Shown here one piece after another: positions 53,710 to 63,151 of a DNA stretch of 64,000 bases. This stretch comes from Kiritimatiellales bacterium (lineage in GTDB: Bacteria > Verrucomicrobiota > Kiritimatiellia > Kiritimatiellales > Tichowtungiaceae). The notes below the pieces were generated by a model. That model worked only from the letters and a program-made list of their open reading frames with translations, searched no databases and was not told the DNA's origin. The stretch covers positions 1 through 64,000 of the forward strand of contig JBBADV010000009.1 in NCBI GenBank assembly GCA_041656295.1, written 5' to 3'. Within the stretch, counting starts at the first letter, position 1; each line of letters opens with the position of its first letter. The position numbers and the translations under genes were made by a program.

Positions 53710-54534
53710 TTATTTTACACCAATAATATATGCAACCCAGCCGAGGGAGTTTTCATATCTTGTACGTTTGCGGTAAATTTCGTCGGATTCGCCGTCTTTG
53801 GTCCAGCCGTGCAGATAAACTTCGGCGGATTTAAATCCGGCGTCAAGCAGCAGTTCCTGAATTTCCGGCAGTGTCCACAGCCGCCAGTCGTAGGCAAATG
53901 CTTTTTTAATTTTTCCGGCACCTGGAATTTTAAAGTGGATGTAATTAATGACGTGATGATTGATCACATTATATTCGGCCTGATCCCAGATATAGGTAAA
54001 CGCCGGAATTTTTGTGCCGTCGGTTGCGGTGTGCTTTTCGATTTCACGCGGCTCCGGTTTTGCTTCAATGGATTCTGTGCCGCCGTAAAGATCAAGAATG
54101 AACAGGCCGTCTTTTTTCAATGCCGTACGCGCTTTTTTAAAATAGGTGCGCAACAGATCGCGCGTTTTAAAAATGCAGTAGGAAAAATTGAGCGCGAACA
54201 GCAAATCCGCCGCCGGTGTTTTTGTTGTCAGCACATCGCCGCAAACCAGTTCAATTTCGCCGCTGTTATCATTCAGATATTTCAGATTATGCTCGGCGCC
54301 CCAGTCAAGCGTCGGCTGATCAATATCCACGCCGTATGCATAATTTTCCGGCGAGCGGTTGACCCATTCACAGGCGAGGGCGGCAGTGCCGCAAAAATCT
54401 TCGCGGATAATTTTTGGTATGCGCCGGTTTTTCGTTTTAAAAATGCGGACTGCAAAGTCAAGATCGTGCTCAGCACCCTGCACAGCCGCTTCATAATAAT
54501 AGTGTAGCTCGTCTTTACTGATTCTTCTTTTCAT
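53710..54534 (-). CDS. SAM-dependent methyltransferase, class I
   Basis: A 274-residue cytoplasmic protein. Motif I is IREDFCGTAALACEWV, with the second acidic motif in AYGVDIDQPTLDWG and a later DLLFALNFSYCIFKTR block. The long C-terminal extension (about residues 180-274, with YIWDQAEYNVINHHV and a final AYIIGVK) is characteristic of an uncharacterised subfamily common in Bacteroidetes and PVC. The substrate is unknown. It is followed on the same strand by no close gene; the inositol phosphatase-like gene begins 70 bases upstream of its start. Confidence 0.8.
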   Translation of the reverse strand: MKRRISKDELHYYYEAAVQGAEHDLDFAVRIFKTKNRRIPKIIREDFCGTAALACEWVNRSPENYAYGVDIDQPTLDWGAEHNLKYLNDNSGEIELVCGDVLTTKTPAADLLFALNFSYCIFKTRDLLRTYFKKARTALKKDGLFILDLYGGTESIEAKPEPREIEKHTATDGTKIPAFTYIWDQAEYNVINHHVINYIHFKIPGAGKIKKAFAYDWRLWTLPEIQELLLDAGFKSAEVYLHGWTKDGESDEIYRKRTRYENSLGWVAYIIGVK

Positions 54535-54604
54535 GTAGTTGCCGGCTCAATAGTCTCAGTGAATGATGATTCAAAATTTTTAGATCTTTCGTGCGTCAGA
54601 TATT

Positions 54605-55378
54605 TTAAAAATATTTTTCAACCAGCTGCTTCAGTCCGGCATGAATTTCCGGCGTGGAACAGAGAAAACGTACGCCGTGAGTTTCGGCGCGCGGAGTTGC
54701 GGTGCAGCATGCGCCGGCGCGTTCGGCAATCAGTCCGGCGGCGGCAACATCCCAGAGATACAGTCCGGCTTCAAAAAATGCGTCCGACCGTCCGCACGCT
54801 ACATGACAGATATCAATCGCCGCCGCGCCGAGAATGCGAATTTTATTCACGCGCGGTGCAGCGGCGGTGAAAAATTCAATCGTGCGCGAATCAATATCTT
54901 TTGTCAGCCCAGTGAACAATGTTGCGTGTTTTAAATCTGCAATACCGGAGGGGTGAATCGGCTCGCCATTACACAGCGCCGGTCCGTCAATCGTTGCGAT
55001 GTAGCAATCATTTAACGGCGGAATATATACGCAGCCGGCGAGAATTTTTCCGCTGCGGCGCACGGCGATGGAACAGCACCAGAACGGAAAATCATTGGTG
55101 TAATTGGCAGTGCCGTCGATCGGATCAATAATCCATTCATAGTCGCCGGTATTTTCGGTCGCACTCTCTTCGCCGAGAATGGAATGTGCCGGGAATTTTT
55201 CGAGGATTATTTTTTCGGCAATGTGCTGGCTTTCACTGTCCATCACCAGTTTTATATCGTGATCAAACTGCTGCGCGACCTCTTTGCGCCGGTGGATATT
55301 TTTTAATGCAAAATTTCCGGTGGTATGCGCCGCCGCCGTGCAAACTTCAAGTAAGATTTGATTTGGAATTTCAATCAT
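54605..55378 (-). CDS. Inositol monophosphatase family protein
   Basis: A 257-residue magnesium phosphatase. The metal ligands are seen in GEESA (about residue 70), WIIDPIDGTANYTNDFPFW (about 85-103) and LWDVAAAGLIAERAGA (about 208-223). The family hydrolyses inositol phosphates, 3'-phosphoadenosine phosphate (CysQ) or fructose bisphosphate; the sequence here does not tell which. I use ATG 55378 (MIEIPNQILLEV); upstream in-frame codons to 55531 run into repeat sequence and lack domain homology. Confidence 0.9.
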   Translation of the reverse strand: MIEIPNQILLEVCTAAAHTTGNFALKNIHRRKEVAQQFDHDIKLVMDSESQHIAEKIILEKFPAHSILGEESATENTGDYEWIIDPIDGTANYTNDFPFWCCSIAVRRSGKILAGCVYIPPLNDCYIATIDGPALCNGEPIHPSGIADLKHATLFTGLTKDIDSRTIEFFTAAAPRVNKIRILGAAAIDICHVACGRSDAFFEAGLYLWDVAAAGLIAERAGACCTATPRAETHGVRFLCSTPEIHAGLKQLVEKYF

Positions 55379-55476
55379 CCGGCAGAAGGTACCGATGAAT
55401 CGCACGAACAGCAAACGGAATGAAAAAAGTTTTTTATTTTCCGGCGCTTTAAAAACTGTATATCTGGATGAATGAA

Positions 55477-55594
55477 CTGCAGATATCACGGATGAAAACG
55501 GATTTTTCACAATGAAACACATTGAAAACACTGAAGACTATTTCTGTGTGCTTTGTGTATTCCGTGGTTCAAAACTCATCTGTTTATATCCGCG
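55477..55594. repeat. Complete paired-arm repeat upstream of the EIIA-CBS gene
   Basis: The left arm CTGCAGATATCACGGATG... (55477-55503) pairs with the right arm CATCTGTTTATATCCGCGGT (55575-55594). The loop contains CACAATGAAACACATTGAAAAC and CTGTGTGCTTTGTG text. It ends 30 bases before the ATG of the EIIA gene, so it may sit in the 5' leader. Confidence 0.6.
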
Positions 55595-55624
55595 GTAAGA
55601 TTGATAATAGTGCAGGGAGTACGA

Positions 55625-56530
55625 ATGGACATTCAACTGAACAACTATCTGAAAAAAGAAAATATAATTTTTGAAATTGATGCGACGACGCGCAATGCTG
55701 CGCTGGATTTTCTCACCAAACAACTTGAAAAGTCCGGCGGCGGGTTTAATTCCAGTGCCGCGATTGCGGCGCTAAAAGAACGCGAGAATGTTCTGCCAAC
55801 CGTGATTGCGCCCGGCGTTGCACTGCCGCATGCACGGCTGGCCGGGAGTGAACAGCCGATGATTGCGATTGCCACGACGCGCGCCGGAATTCTTTTTGAT
55901 ATTGATCAGCCGCCGGTGCATCTGATTCTGCTCGTACTCACGCCGAAGAATGATCCCAGCTCCTATTTGCGCGTACTTTCACTGCTGGTTTCCATTCTTA
56001 AAGATATTAATGTGCCGGAATTTATTTCCACCGCTACCGCCGATTCAATCACCGCACTGTTCAATGCCGCCGCCGGAAACGGAAAAGATTACCTGGTTGC
56101 CGCCGATGTCATGAACAGTGAGCCGATCACGCTGCTTGAAAGTGATACGCTGCAAAAAGCGATTGCCACCTTATCAGCATGCAGGATTCTGGATGTGCCG
56201 GTCATTGATGGAGAGGGCGATATGCGCGGTGTGGTCAGCACGGAAGATATTCTCCGGCAGAGCCTGCCGGAACATCTGCTGTGGCTGGAGGATTTAACGC
56301 CGATTCTCCGTTTTGAGCCGTTTGCCGAAATGATGAAAAAAGATAACGAAACCAAGCTCGCTGATTTTATGCGCGAAAATTTTGTTTCGGTCGCACCGGA
56401 AACGCCGGCGGTACAGCTCGCAAAAATTTTTCTGAAACGCGATGTGCGCCAGATTTATGTACTCGAAAAACGCCGGCTCATCGGCGTAGTCGATCTCAGC
56501 GGATTTTCAACCAAACTTTTCTGGGCTTAA
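55625..56530 (+). CDS. PTS EIIA type 2 domain fused to two CBS domains
   Basis: A 301-residue soluble protein. Residues 1-148 are an EIIA domain of the fructose/nitrogen type, with the phospho-accepting His69 in ALPHARL. Residues about 160-300 hold two CBS motifs (VAADVMNSEPITLLESD...LDVPVIDGEGDMRGVVSTEDIL and ENFVSVAPETPA...IYVLEKRRLIGVVDLS), which bind adenine nucleotides. No sugar-transport EIIB/C genes are nearby, so it is a regulator, not a sugar carrier. It is followed by an ion permease. ATG 55625 has GGGAG upstream; the upstream frame from 55553 is repeat. Confidence 0.88.
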   Translation: MDIQLNNYLKKENIIFEIDATTRNAALDFLTKQLEKSGGGFNSSAAIAALKERENVLPTVIAPGVALPHARLAGSEQPMIAIATTRAGILFDIDQPPVHLILLVLTPKNDPSSYLRVLSLLVSILKDINVPEFISTATADSITALFNAAAGNGKDYLVAADVMNSEPITLLESDTLQKAIATLSACRILDVPVIDGEGDMRGVVSTEDILRQSLPEHLLWLEDLTPILRFEPFAEMMKKDNETKLADFMRENFVSVAPETPAVQLAKIFLKRDVRQIYVLEKRRLIGVVDLSGFSTKLFWA

Positions 56531-56585
56531 CTTTCGGGTCATCGGAGAATTTCATGAAAACACCGAAAATAAAACATCTTGAACC

Positions 56586-56720
56586 TCTGATATCACGGAT
56601 GGAAACGGATATTTACAAAGAAAGATCGAAGAAAAGGGATGTTTTTTGATGGAATTCACTGGATAAAAATGGAAGCCGGTAATTCTGTCTGAGATATTTT
56701 TTATCCGCGTAATCCGCGGT
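56586..56720. repeat. Paired-arm repeat between EIIA-CBS and the permease
   Basis: CTGATATCACGGATGGAAAC (from 56586) pairs imperfectly with ATCCGCGTAATCCGCGGT (56703-56720). The remaining bases between 56531 and 56756 hold no gene. Together with the element at 55477, the EIIA gene is bracketed by two copies. Confidence 0.6.
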
Positions 56721-56756
56721 CACATTCCATAATAATTTTAACAGCGGAGTGGAAGT

Positions 56757-58172
56757 ATGCATAATGATGATCATAGTGGAACACTCGGCAGAAAACAGAT
56801 GATGTTGCGCATGGCAGCGCTGCTGTTCATCAGCGGCGGAATCGGATTTTCCGGCGTCAGGCTGGGATTAACGATCCAGCAGGCCGCCGCTACATCTGTT
56901 TTTCTCGCCATCATTCTCGGCACACTGTTCTTTTGGGGCTTCCGGCTCGCAATCGCATTTCTCGGCATTGGTGTGCTGATTTTCACCCGGTCACTTGACA
57001 TCGACCACTTTGTAAAAGAAGCCTCCCTGCCGGTCATTCTGTTTTTAGTCGGCATGATGATCATTGTCGGCGCACTGCGCGACCTCGGTTTTTTTACCTG
57101 GATTGTACAAAGTATCATTTCTATTCCGAAAATCACCGGCAGAAAATTTCTCACTGTCACCGCTGTCGCCTCAGCGCTGCTTGCGTGCGCGGTTGATGAG
57201 GTGACATCCATCATTTTCATTTCCACACTCGTCTTTCAGGTTTGCAACCGGCTCAAGCTGAATCCGGCACCGTACATCATCATTTGCGTACTTTGCACCA
57301 ACATCGGCAGCGCCGGAACCATGATGGGCAATCCGGTCGGAATTTATATCGGCACTAAGGCTCACCTCACATTTTCTGATTTTATTTACTGGGCATTTCC
57401 TATCATGCTCGTCGCGCTTGCTTCCTGTATCGTCATCACCATGTTCTGGTTCCGTAAAGCACTCGATGAATTTGACGTACGCCTCAAAGAGCGTATGGAG
57501 CGCGACCTCAGTCTGGTACCGAAAATCAAGGTGCCTTACATCAAAGGGCTCATCGTTTTATTGTTAACGCTCATCTTTATTGCACTGCACCACACTCTCG
57601 AAGAATGGCTCACGCTTGACTCGAACAGCATCCTGCTCGTCGCGCCGCTTGCCTGCGCCGGAATTATCATGATCTTTAAACGCGATCGCGCGCGCCATTA
57701 TGTTGAAAACGAAGTCGACTGGTGGACGCTGCTCTTTTTTATGCTTCTGTTTGCCATCGCCGGTACACTTGCATATACCGGCGTGACGCGCCTCATGGCC
57801 GACGGATTCACGGCAAATTTTGGCACCGATCTCAATGTGCTGATTCCCGTTATCATGGCCACAACTGCTATTGGATCGGCATTTGTCGACAATGTTATCT
57901 TTGTCGCCGCCTTTGCGCCGGTTGTTGAGGCGCTCGGCGAAAGCGTCAAAGTCATGCCGCTGTGGTGGTCGTTACTTTTCGGTGCATGTTTCGGCGGCAA
58001 CATTACGCTGATCGGCAGTACGGCGAATATCGTTGCTCTCGGTATGCTTGAAAAAAACTTTAAAACTAATGTCACATTCTTTCAGTGGCTTGGCATCGGT
58101 GCGCTCTCCGCATTCGTTGCCTGTCTGATCGCCTGGGGCATGCTGACGCTTATGGCACCCATGATGCCCTAA
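56757..58172 (+). CDS. SLC13/NhaD/ArsB-superfamily permease
   Basis: A 471-residue inner-membrane protein with about 11-12 helices. The sequence resembles the ion transporter superfamily (ArsB/NhaD/CitMHS): LPVILFLVGMMIIVGALRDLG, then ACAVDEVTSIIFISTLVF and GSAGTMMGNPVGIYIGT in the first half, with FVDNVIFVAAFAPV and GGNITLIGSTANIVALG in the second; the paired GNP/GST-type motifs line the binding site. Na+/H+ antiport is the most likely activity because of the conserved Asp in AVDEVTS and FVDN. It follows an EIIA-CBS regulator, which suggests control of the permease by phosphorylation or nucleotide state. Confidence 0.8.
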   Translation: MHNDDHSGTLGRKQMMLRMAALLFISGGIGFSGVRLGLTIQQAAATSVFLAIILGTLFFWGFRLAIAFLGIGVLIFTRSLDIDHFVKEASLPVILFLVGMMIIVGALRDLGFFTWIVQSIISIPKITGRKFLTVTAVASALLACAVDEVTSIIFISTLVFQVCNRLKLNPAPYIIICVLCTNIGSAGTMMGNPVGIYIGTKAHLTFSDFIYWAFPIMLVALASCIVITMFWFRKALDEFDVRLKERMERDLSLVPKIKVPYIKGLIVLLLTLIFIALHHTLEEWLTLDSNSILLVAPLACAGIIMIFKRDRARHYVENEVDWWTLLFFMLLFAIAGTLAYTGVTRLMADGFTANFGTDLNVLIPVIMATTAIGSAFVDNVIFVAAFAPVVEALGESVKVMPLWWSLLFGACFGGNITLIGSTANIVALGMLEKNFKTNVTFFQWLGIGALSAFVACLIAWGMLTLMAPMMP

Positions 58173-58209
58173 GGACATTGCCGATTTCCGATTGATGATT
58201 TTTTTACAT

Positions 58210-58263
58210 GGCAGGGCGGGTTTGATGAACCCGCCGCGGACGTCGCATCGAGGCATCCCTGCC
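58210..58263. repeat. REP-like palindrome, second copy
   Basis: Outer arms GGCAGGG (58210-58216) and CCCTGCC (58257-58263) enclose an inner GCGGGTTTGATGAACCCGC palindrome and GCGGACGTCGCATCGAGGC. It closely matches 53633-53690. A single arm of the ATCTGCGTAATCCGCAG family follows at 58290-58319. No gene lies between 58173 and 58388. Confidence 0.65.
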
Positions 58264-58388
58264 GCAGTTGCAAATTAAAACGAATTAAAATCCGTTTATA
58301 TCTGCGTAATCCGCAGTTAAAAAATTGCCGATTTTTTCAACACGCCGGGAGGTAACGCTCCACCATTTGTGTGTTTTTTGTAGCAATG

Positions 58389-60371
58389 CTAATTCAGCAT
58401 CTGCTTCGCGGTGCTGTAAACATTATCGACGGTGAAACCGAATTCTTTGGCAAGAACCCCGGCGGGGCCGGATGCTCCGAAATGGTTAATGCCAATAATT
58501 TTTCCGCCGGCGGAATATTTTTCCCAGCCGCTGGTTACGCCGGCTTCGATAACAAGCCGGCTGGTATTTTCCGGCGGCAGAACTGAATTTTTATACTCGG
58601 CACTCTGAGCTTCGAAAAGTTCCCAGCTCGGAAAGCTGACAATACGGACGTTTTTACCTTCACCGGCCAGTTTTTTGCCGGCATCAACGGCAATCGAAAC
58701 TTCGGAACCACTGGCGATCATAATCATGTCGTGATCGGTTTTAGAATTTTCCCAAATAACGTATGCGCCTTTCCGCAGATTTTCTGCCGGCGCAAATTCG
58801 CTGCGGTCGAAGACCGGCAAATTCTGACGCGTAAGGAGCAGGGCGGTCGGACCGGTTTTGTTTTCGAGCGCGGCGACCCAGGCAGCTTTTGTCTCCGTGG
58901 CGTCAGACGGGCGAATCACCGTCATATTCGGAATAATGCGCAGGCTCATGGTTGTTTCTACCGGCTGATGTGTCGGGCCATCTTCACCAACATAAAAACT
59001 GTCATGCGTATAGACATAAATCACCGGCTGATTCATCAGCGCGGCGAGCCGCATTGCCGGACGGACAAAATCGGCAAAAACATGAAACGTTGCGCCGAAA
59101 ATCCGGAATCCGCCATGCAGCTGGACGCCGTTCATAATTGCACCCATTCCAAGTTCACGCACACCGAAGTGGAAGTTACGGCCTTTAAATGACCTTCTGC
59201 CGATATCGCCCATGCCGTTCAAATAGGTGTTATTGCTCGGTGCGAGGTCAGCAGAACCGCCGACGAGATACGGGATTGCTTTAGCTAAATCCTGCAGAAC
59301 TTTGCCCGAGGCAGCGCGCGTAGCAATGGATTTACCGGCGTCAAAGTCACCGATTTTTTTCATCAGATTCTTCGGCAGTTCGCCGGATAAACCGGCACGC
59401 CACTCGGCCGCTTTTTTCGGTTTCGCCTGTTCAAAAGCTGCGAAAATTGAATTCCAGCCGGCTTCGGTGGCAGCGCCTTTTTGTGCGGCCTCAGCGAATG
59501 CGGCATAAACTTCCGGCGGCACAAAGAATTTTTCCGGCGATATGCCGAGATTGGCTTTAGTGAATGCAATTTCTTCTTCACCAAGCGGCGCGCCGTGCGC
59601 TTCGTGCGTACCGGCTTTATTCGGCGATCCGCAGGCGATGGTCGTGCGGCAGATGATCACGGACGGTTTTTTTGTCTGCGCCTGTGCCGCTGCGGTAGCA
59701 GCGGCGATTTCCTCATAGTTATGTCCGTCGATTTGCTGAACGTGCCAGCCGTAGGCCTGCATCCGTTTTTTTACATCGTCGGTGTACGTAATGCGCGTAT
59801 CGCCTTCAATAGAAATAAAGTTTTCATCGTAGAACACAATCAGTTTGCCGAGGCCGAGATTACCCGCCATGGAGAATACTTCGTGCGAAACACCTTCCAT
59901 AAATTCGCCTTCACTGGCGAAAACGTAAGTGAAATGATCGACGAGTTTATGATCTTTGCTGTTAAAACGCTTAGCGAGCATCTGTTCGGCAATGGCCATT
60001 CCAACCGCGTTGCCGCAACCCTGTCCGAGCGGACCGGTAGTGGTTTCAATGCCGACGGTGTGTCCAAATTCCGGATGCCCCGGCGTTTTACTGCCCCACT
60101 GCCGGAATTTTTTTAATTCATCCATCGGCAGATCATAACCGGCGAGATGGAGCAGACTGTAGATGAGCATCGAGCCGTGACCGGCGGAAAGGATGAAGCG
60201 GTCGCGATCCGGCCAGTGCGGATTTTTCGGATTATGTTTTAGAAACTGTGTCCAGAGAACAGCGGCGATATCAGCCATGCCGAGCGGCAGACCGGGGTGT
60301 CCGGAGTTCGCAGCCTGAACGCCGTCCATTGAAAGTCCGCGAATTGTATTGGCAACCAGTTTGATATCCAT
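58389..60371 (-). CDS. tkt: Transketolase
   Basis: A 660-residue thiamine-diphosphate enzyme that moves two-carbon units in the pentose phosphate pathway. It has the N-terminal IRGLSMDGVQAANSGHPGLP block with active-site His, the diphosphate motif GEFMEGVSHE...FYDEN, and the pyrimidine part with YVYTHDSFYVGEDGPTHQPVE. The C-terminal regulatory domain is complete. Start ATG 60371 is preceded by GAGGAGAG on the minus strand. It is divergent from the PHP gene. Confidence 0.97.
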   Translation of the reverse strand: MDIKLVANTIRGLSMDGVQAANSGHPGLPLGMADIAAVLWTQFLKHNPKNPHWPDRDRFILSAGHGSMLIYSLLHLAGYDLPMDELKKFRQWGSKTPGHPEFGHTVGIETTTGPLGQGCGNAVGMAIAEQMLAKRFNSKDHKLVDHFTYVFASEGEFMEGVSHEVFSMAGNLGLGKLIVFYDENFISIEGDTRITYTDDVKKRMQAYGWHVQQIDGHNYEEIAAATAAAQAQTKKPSVIICRTTIACGSPNKAGTHEAHGAPLGEEEIAFTKANLGISPEKFFVPPEVYAAFAEAAQKGAATEAGWNSIFAAFEQAKPKKAAEWRAGLSGELPKNLMKKIGDFDAGKSIATRAASGKVLQDLAKAIPYLVGGSADLAPSNNTYLNGMGDIGRRSFKGRNFHFGVRELGMGAIMNGVQLHGGFRIFGATFHVFADFVRPAMRLAALMNQPVIYVYTHDSFYVGEDGPTHQPVETTMSLRIIPNMTVIRPSDATETKAAWVAALENKTGPTALLLTRQNLPVFDRSEFAPAENLRKGAYVIWENSKTDHDMIMIASGSEVSIAVDAGKKLAGEGKNVRIVSFPSWELFEAQSAEYKNSVLPPENTSRLVIEAGVTSGWEKYSAGGKIIGINHFGASGPAGVLAKEFGFTVDNVYSTAKQMLN

Positions 60372-60408
60372 GTTTTACTCTCCTCGTTAAGTTAAAAATT
60401 ATTTTTCA

Positions 60409-60438
60409 TTAAACCAAAATTGGTGCCGGTTGACCAAT
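60409..60438. promoter_or_regulatory. Operator-like inverted repeats between tkt and the PHP gene
   Basis: ATTGGT (60419-60424) and ACCAAT (60433-60438) are an exact inverted repeat with 8 bases between, and another ACCAA lies directly to the left (ACCAAAATTGGT at 60413-60424). The cluster is in a divergent promoter space and could bind a repressor. No family can be named. Confidence 0.35.
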
Positions 60439-60487
60439 GAAAAGCGGCATGAGCTGAAATGAAAGAAGATAGAAAGAATTTTTTACA

Positions 60488-61327
60488 GTGATTGATCTGC
60501 ATCTCCATTCTATTTTTTCCGATGGCACGAATACGCCGGAAGAACTGATTGAATTGGCATCCGCTGCCGGTTTATACGCGGCAGCCCTGACGGATCATGA
60601 TACGACTGCCGGACAGAAGCGCTTTGCCGCTGCGGCGCAGCGCGTTTCTATCAAAACCGTTACGGGAATTGAATTAAGCGCTGATTTCGGTGCGGTGCCG
60701 CTGCATATTCTTGGTTATGACTTTGAGTTGCAGAATGCTGAACTGCAAACTGCACTCGAATTCATTTGCATCGCGCGGGCGGAACGCAACGAACAGATTC
60801 TTAGCAACCTCAACCGTCTCGGTTACGAGCTGACAATGAGTGATATGCAAAAACTTGCCGGCGATAAGATGATCGGCCGGCCTCATTTCGCTGCCGCACT
60901 GGTTAACGCCGGCCATTTTAAAACCATAAAAAAAGTTTTTATGCAGCTGCTCGGAAAAGGACGGGCGGCGTATGCTGAGCGGCAGCGGTTTCCGCCGGAA
61001 CAGTGTATTGAATTAATTCGCAACGCCGGTGGATTTCCAGTGATTGCGCATCCGGGACAGATGGATATTTCCAGCGGTGCGCTCCGGCGGTTAATTGAAC
61101 GGCTTTTGCCGCATGGACTCGCCGGACTGGAAGTCTGGCATGCATCGCATAAAGAATCGCAGTCTGCTGCATTTTTACAGCTGAGTAAAAAATATAATTT
61201 AATTGCCACCGGCGGCAGCGACTTTCACGGTAAACATACGCCGTATATAAAAATCGGCACCGGTTATGGCACTCTCAGTGTACCGGATGAAATATTTTCT
61301 TTATTCAGTCACAGGTCGAAGGTCTGA
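60488..61327 (+). CDS. PHP-domain phosphoesterase (YciV/RNase AM type)
   Basis: A 279-residue metal-dependent phosphoesterase. The PHP motifs are DLHLHSIFSDGTNTPEEL at the start, ALTDHDTTAG near residue 37, GIELSADF near 60, the middle GRPHFAAAL block, IAHPGQ near 183 and GSDFHGKH near 240, all required for the trinuclear metal site. E. coli YciV (RNase AM) is a 5'-3' exonuclease of RNA ends, and related proteins hydrolyse 3',5'-nucleoside bisphosphates. The start is GTG 60488, preceded by no strong ribosome site. Divergent from tkt. Confidence 0.9.
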   Translation: MIDLHLHSIFSDGTNTPEELIELASAAGLYAAALTDHDTTAGQKRFAAAAQRVSIKTVTGIELSADFGAVPLHILGYDFELQNAELQTALEFICIARAERNEQILSNLNRLGYELTMSDMQKLAGDKMIGRPHFAAALVNAGHFKTIKKVFMQLLGKGRAAYAERQRFPPEQCIELIRNAGGFPVIAHPGQMDISSGALRRLIERLLPHGLAGLEVWHASHKESQSAAFLQLSKKYNLIATGGSDFHGKHTPYIKIGTGYGTLSVPDEIFSLFSHRSKV

Positions 61328-61384
61328 AAATTATGTTTTCGTTTTTTGACCTTTGACGTTAAAATCTTCGGGCTTGCGACTGTT
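61316..61384. repeat. Repeat piece after the PHP gene
   Basis: AGGTCGAAGGTCTGAAAATT and TTTGACCTTTGACGTTAAAATC are partly complementary, followed by GGGCTTGCGACTGT. This resembles the pieces beside ftsA and ftsZ (13459-13540 and 14820-14875). It separates convergent genes and overlaps the PHP stop region. Confidence 0.5.
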
Positions 61385-62897
61385 ACACTTCCGGCGGCAG
61401 ATTATGATGCGAGCTGTCGCGCATAATTTTCCGGATGGTGCGTCGTGTTTTGGTTGCAGACTGGATGATAGTTTTCCTGGTCTTGCTGCCGATTGCAGAG
61501 AGTACTGCGCCGTTAAATCCGTAGAAGTCGCGCGTCATGCGCAGCGGGTTGATAATGAAAATATGCGTGAGAGTCTTGCCAAGGCGTACGTCGGTATCGC
61601 GATCGATACTGCGGGCGAGCGGCAACGCGATCGACCAGATGAGTCCGGCGTGCAGAATGAGCAGAACGTGATAGAAGGAACAATTGACATCGCCGGAAAG
61701 AGTGAGTGCAATTTTGCAGCCGGCGAGTCCATCTTTAATTGCGCCGGCGATGATGGGCGCGAGTGCGGAAAATATTCCGGCAATGCTCCAGTGCATCGCC
61801 ATCGCGGTGGTACGTCCATTGCGCGGAACAATGGCGGTGAGCATGTTGACCTGATAGACGCCGAGCGATGCGAACACGCTGCCGTTGAAGAGCGAGTTGA
61901 GTGTGATCAGAATTAAATATTGCGGCAGACCGTATGCGGCGGGTGCGGTGGAAATGAAGAACCACGCAATACTTGTGAGCGGTGCGAGCGCCGTCGTTAA
62001 AATGCCGAAGTTGCGGATGCCGAAGCGCCGGATTAATGCCACGGAACCGAATGCGGCAATGACGGAACCGAGCTGGATTGAAATTTGAATGACGGCAAGT
62101 CCGGTGTACGGTGTGTCAAACTCCTGCCGCAGATACACCATCGCGAACGGGCCGACGAGTCCGACGCCGAAGAGCCAGACAGCGAGCAGCAGTGTAAAAT
62201 TGCGGAAGTTACGGTTTTTCAGCGGCGCAAGAATCCGGTGGCGGATCGGGATGCCTTTCGGAACTTTGCGTACCGCCGGTTCGGCGACGTTATAGTAGAG
62301 CAGAATTTCCACCGTGCCGAAAATTGCGGCAGCGAAAAGAAAGATGCCGAATCCGGTTTGCGCGCCGGCGGGAAACAGATCGAAAAACCAGCCGCACAAT
62401 GCAAATGTAATCAGCATTCCCGTCATACAGGTGCCCTGGCGCAAACTCCAGAAACGGTTGCGCCGTTCGTCGGGAATCATATCCGCCATCCAGCTCCACC
62501 AGCACGGTGAGCTGGATTGCGTGAGGAGGGCGCTGATGCCGACGGTAATCAGCGCAACGCCGGCGATTGTAAGTTTGCTCAGCGGTAAAAAGAGCAGCAG
62601 CGCCGGAATAATCCAGATCAGACGAGCCAGTCCCGATGTGCTCATCCAGAACGGTTTGCGGTATGTGAGGCGGTCGGCAATCAGCGCCGCCGGAATTTGA
62701 ATCAGCATGGCTGCCTGATTCAGCATGGAAATCATGCCGATCATCACGCCGGTTGCGCCGAGCGCTTCAAGAATCATAATCAGCGGCAGGCCGTTGATCG
62801 TTGCGAACCAGAAGATACCGATGCCGGCCGCAAAAATATTGATCCGTAATCCTTTGCGAATTTGAGCGTCAGAAAGTCCATGTGCCGGTTGATTCAT
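61383..62897 (-). CDS. Major facilitator superfamily transporter
   Basis: A 504-residue inner-membrane protein with about 12 hydrophobic helices. The N-terminal half shows GVMIGMISMLNQAAMLIQIPAALIADRLTYRKPFW, i.e. the MFS loop 2-3 motif in altered form. A large central loop (about residues 205-230, Arg/Lys-rich) separates two six-helix halves, and the last 60 residues form a basic cytoplasmic tail (KTRKTIIQSATKTRRTIRKI). Related proteins are common in PVC genomes next to sugar-use genes. The substrate cannot be named; a sugar or nucleoside is likely. It is divergent from malQ. Confidence 0.8.
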   Translation of the reverse strand: MNQPAHGLSDAQIRKGLRINIFAAGIGIFWFATINGLPLIMILEALGATGVMIGMISMLNQAAMLIQIPAALIADRLTYRKPFWMSTSGLARLIWIIPALLLFLPLSKLTIAGVALITVGISALLTQSSSPCWWSWMADMIPDERRNRFWSLRQGTCMTGMLITFALCGWFFDLFPAGAQTGFGIFLFAAAIFGTVEILLYYNVAEPAVRKVPKGIPIRHRILAPLKNRNFRNFTLLLAVWLFGVGLVGPFAMVYLRQEFDTPYTGLAVIQISIQLGSVIAAFGSVALIRRFGIRNFGILTTALAPLTSIAWFFISTAPAAYGLPQYLILITLNSLFNGSVFASLGVYQVNMLTAIVPRNGRTTAMAMHWSIAGIFSALAPIIAGAIKDGLAGCKIALTLSGDVNCSFYHVLLILHAGLIWSIALPLARSIDRDTDVRLGKTLTHIFIINPLRMTRDFYGFNGAVLSAIGSKTRKTIIQSATKTRRTIRKIMRDSSHHNLPPEV

Positions 62898-63151
62898 TTC
62901 GCCGCTTTAATAGCAGGGTTGCGGAATGATTCAACCGCAATCGTAAAAGAACGTGTATCACTGTACAAATTAAGGCAGTTCTCATATCAGCAATGCAGTT
63001 ATCGATCGACGATTTTGCGATAGAATTGCGGCACAGAGCAGAGTCGGTCATAAGAGTGACCGAGAATATATGCTGCCGCTGGATCGTCTGCGCATCAGGA
63101 CTGCAAAATAATACATCGCATTTCTCCCGTCATTCCCATACTCTCCCGCGC
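62898..63151. other. Divergent gap between the MFS and malQ genes
   Basis: A 254-base space that must hold promoters of both genes. I see no clear -35/-10 pair and no strong palindrome. Text near 63000-63030 (ATCGATCGACGATTTTGCG) has a short ATCGAT palindrome. Confidence 0.45.
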
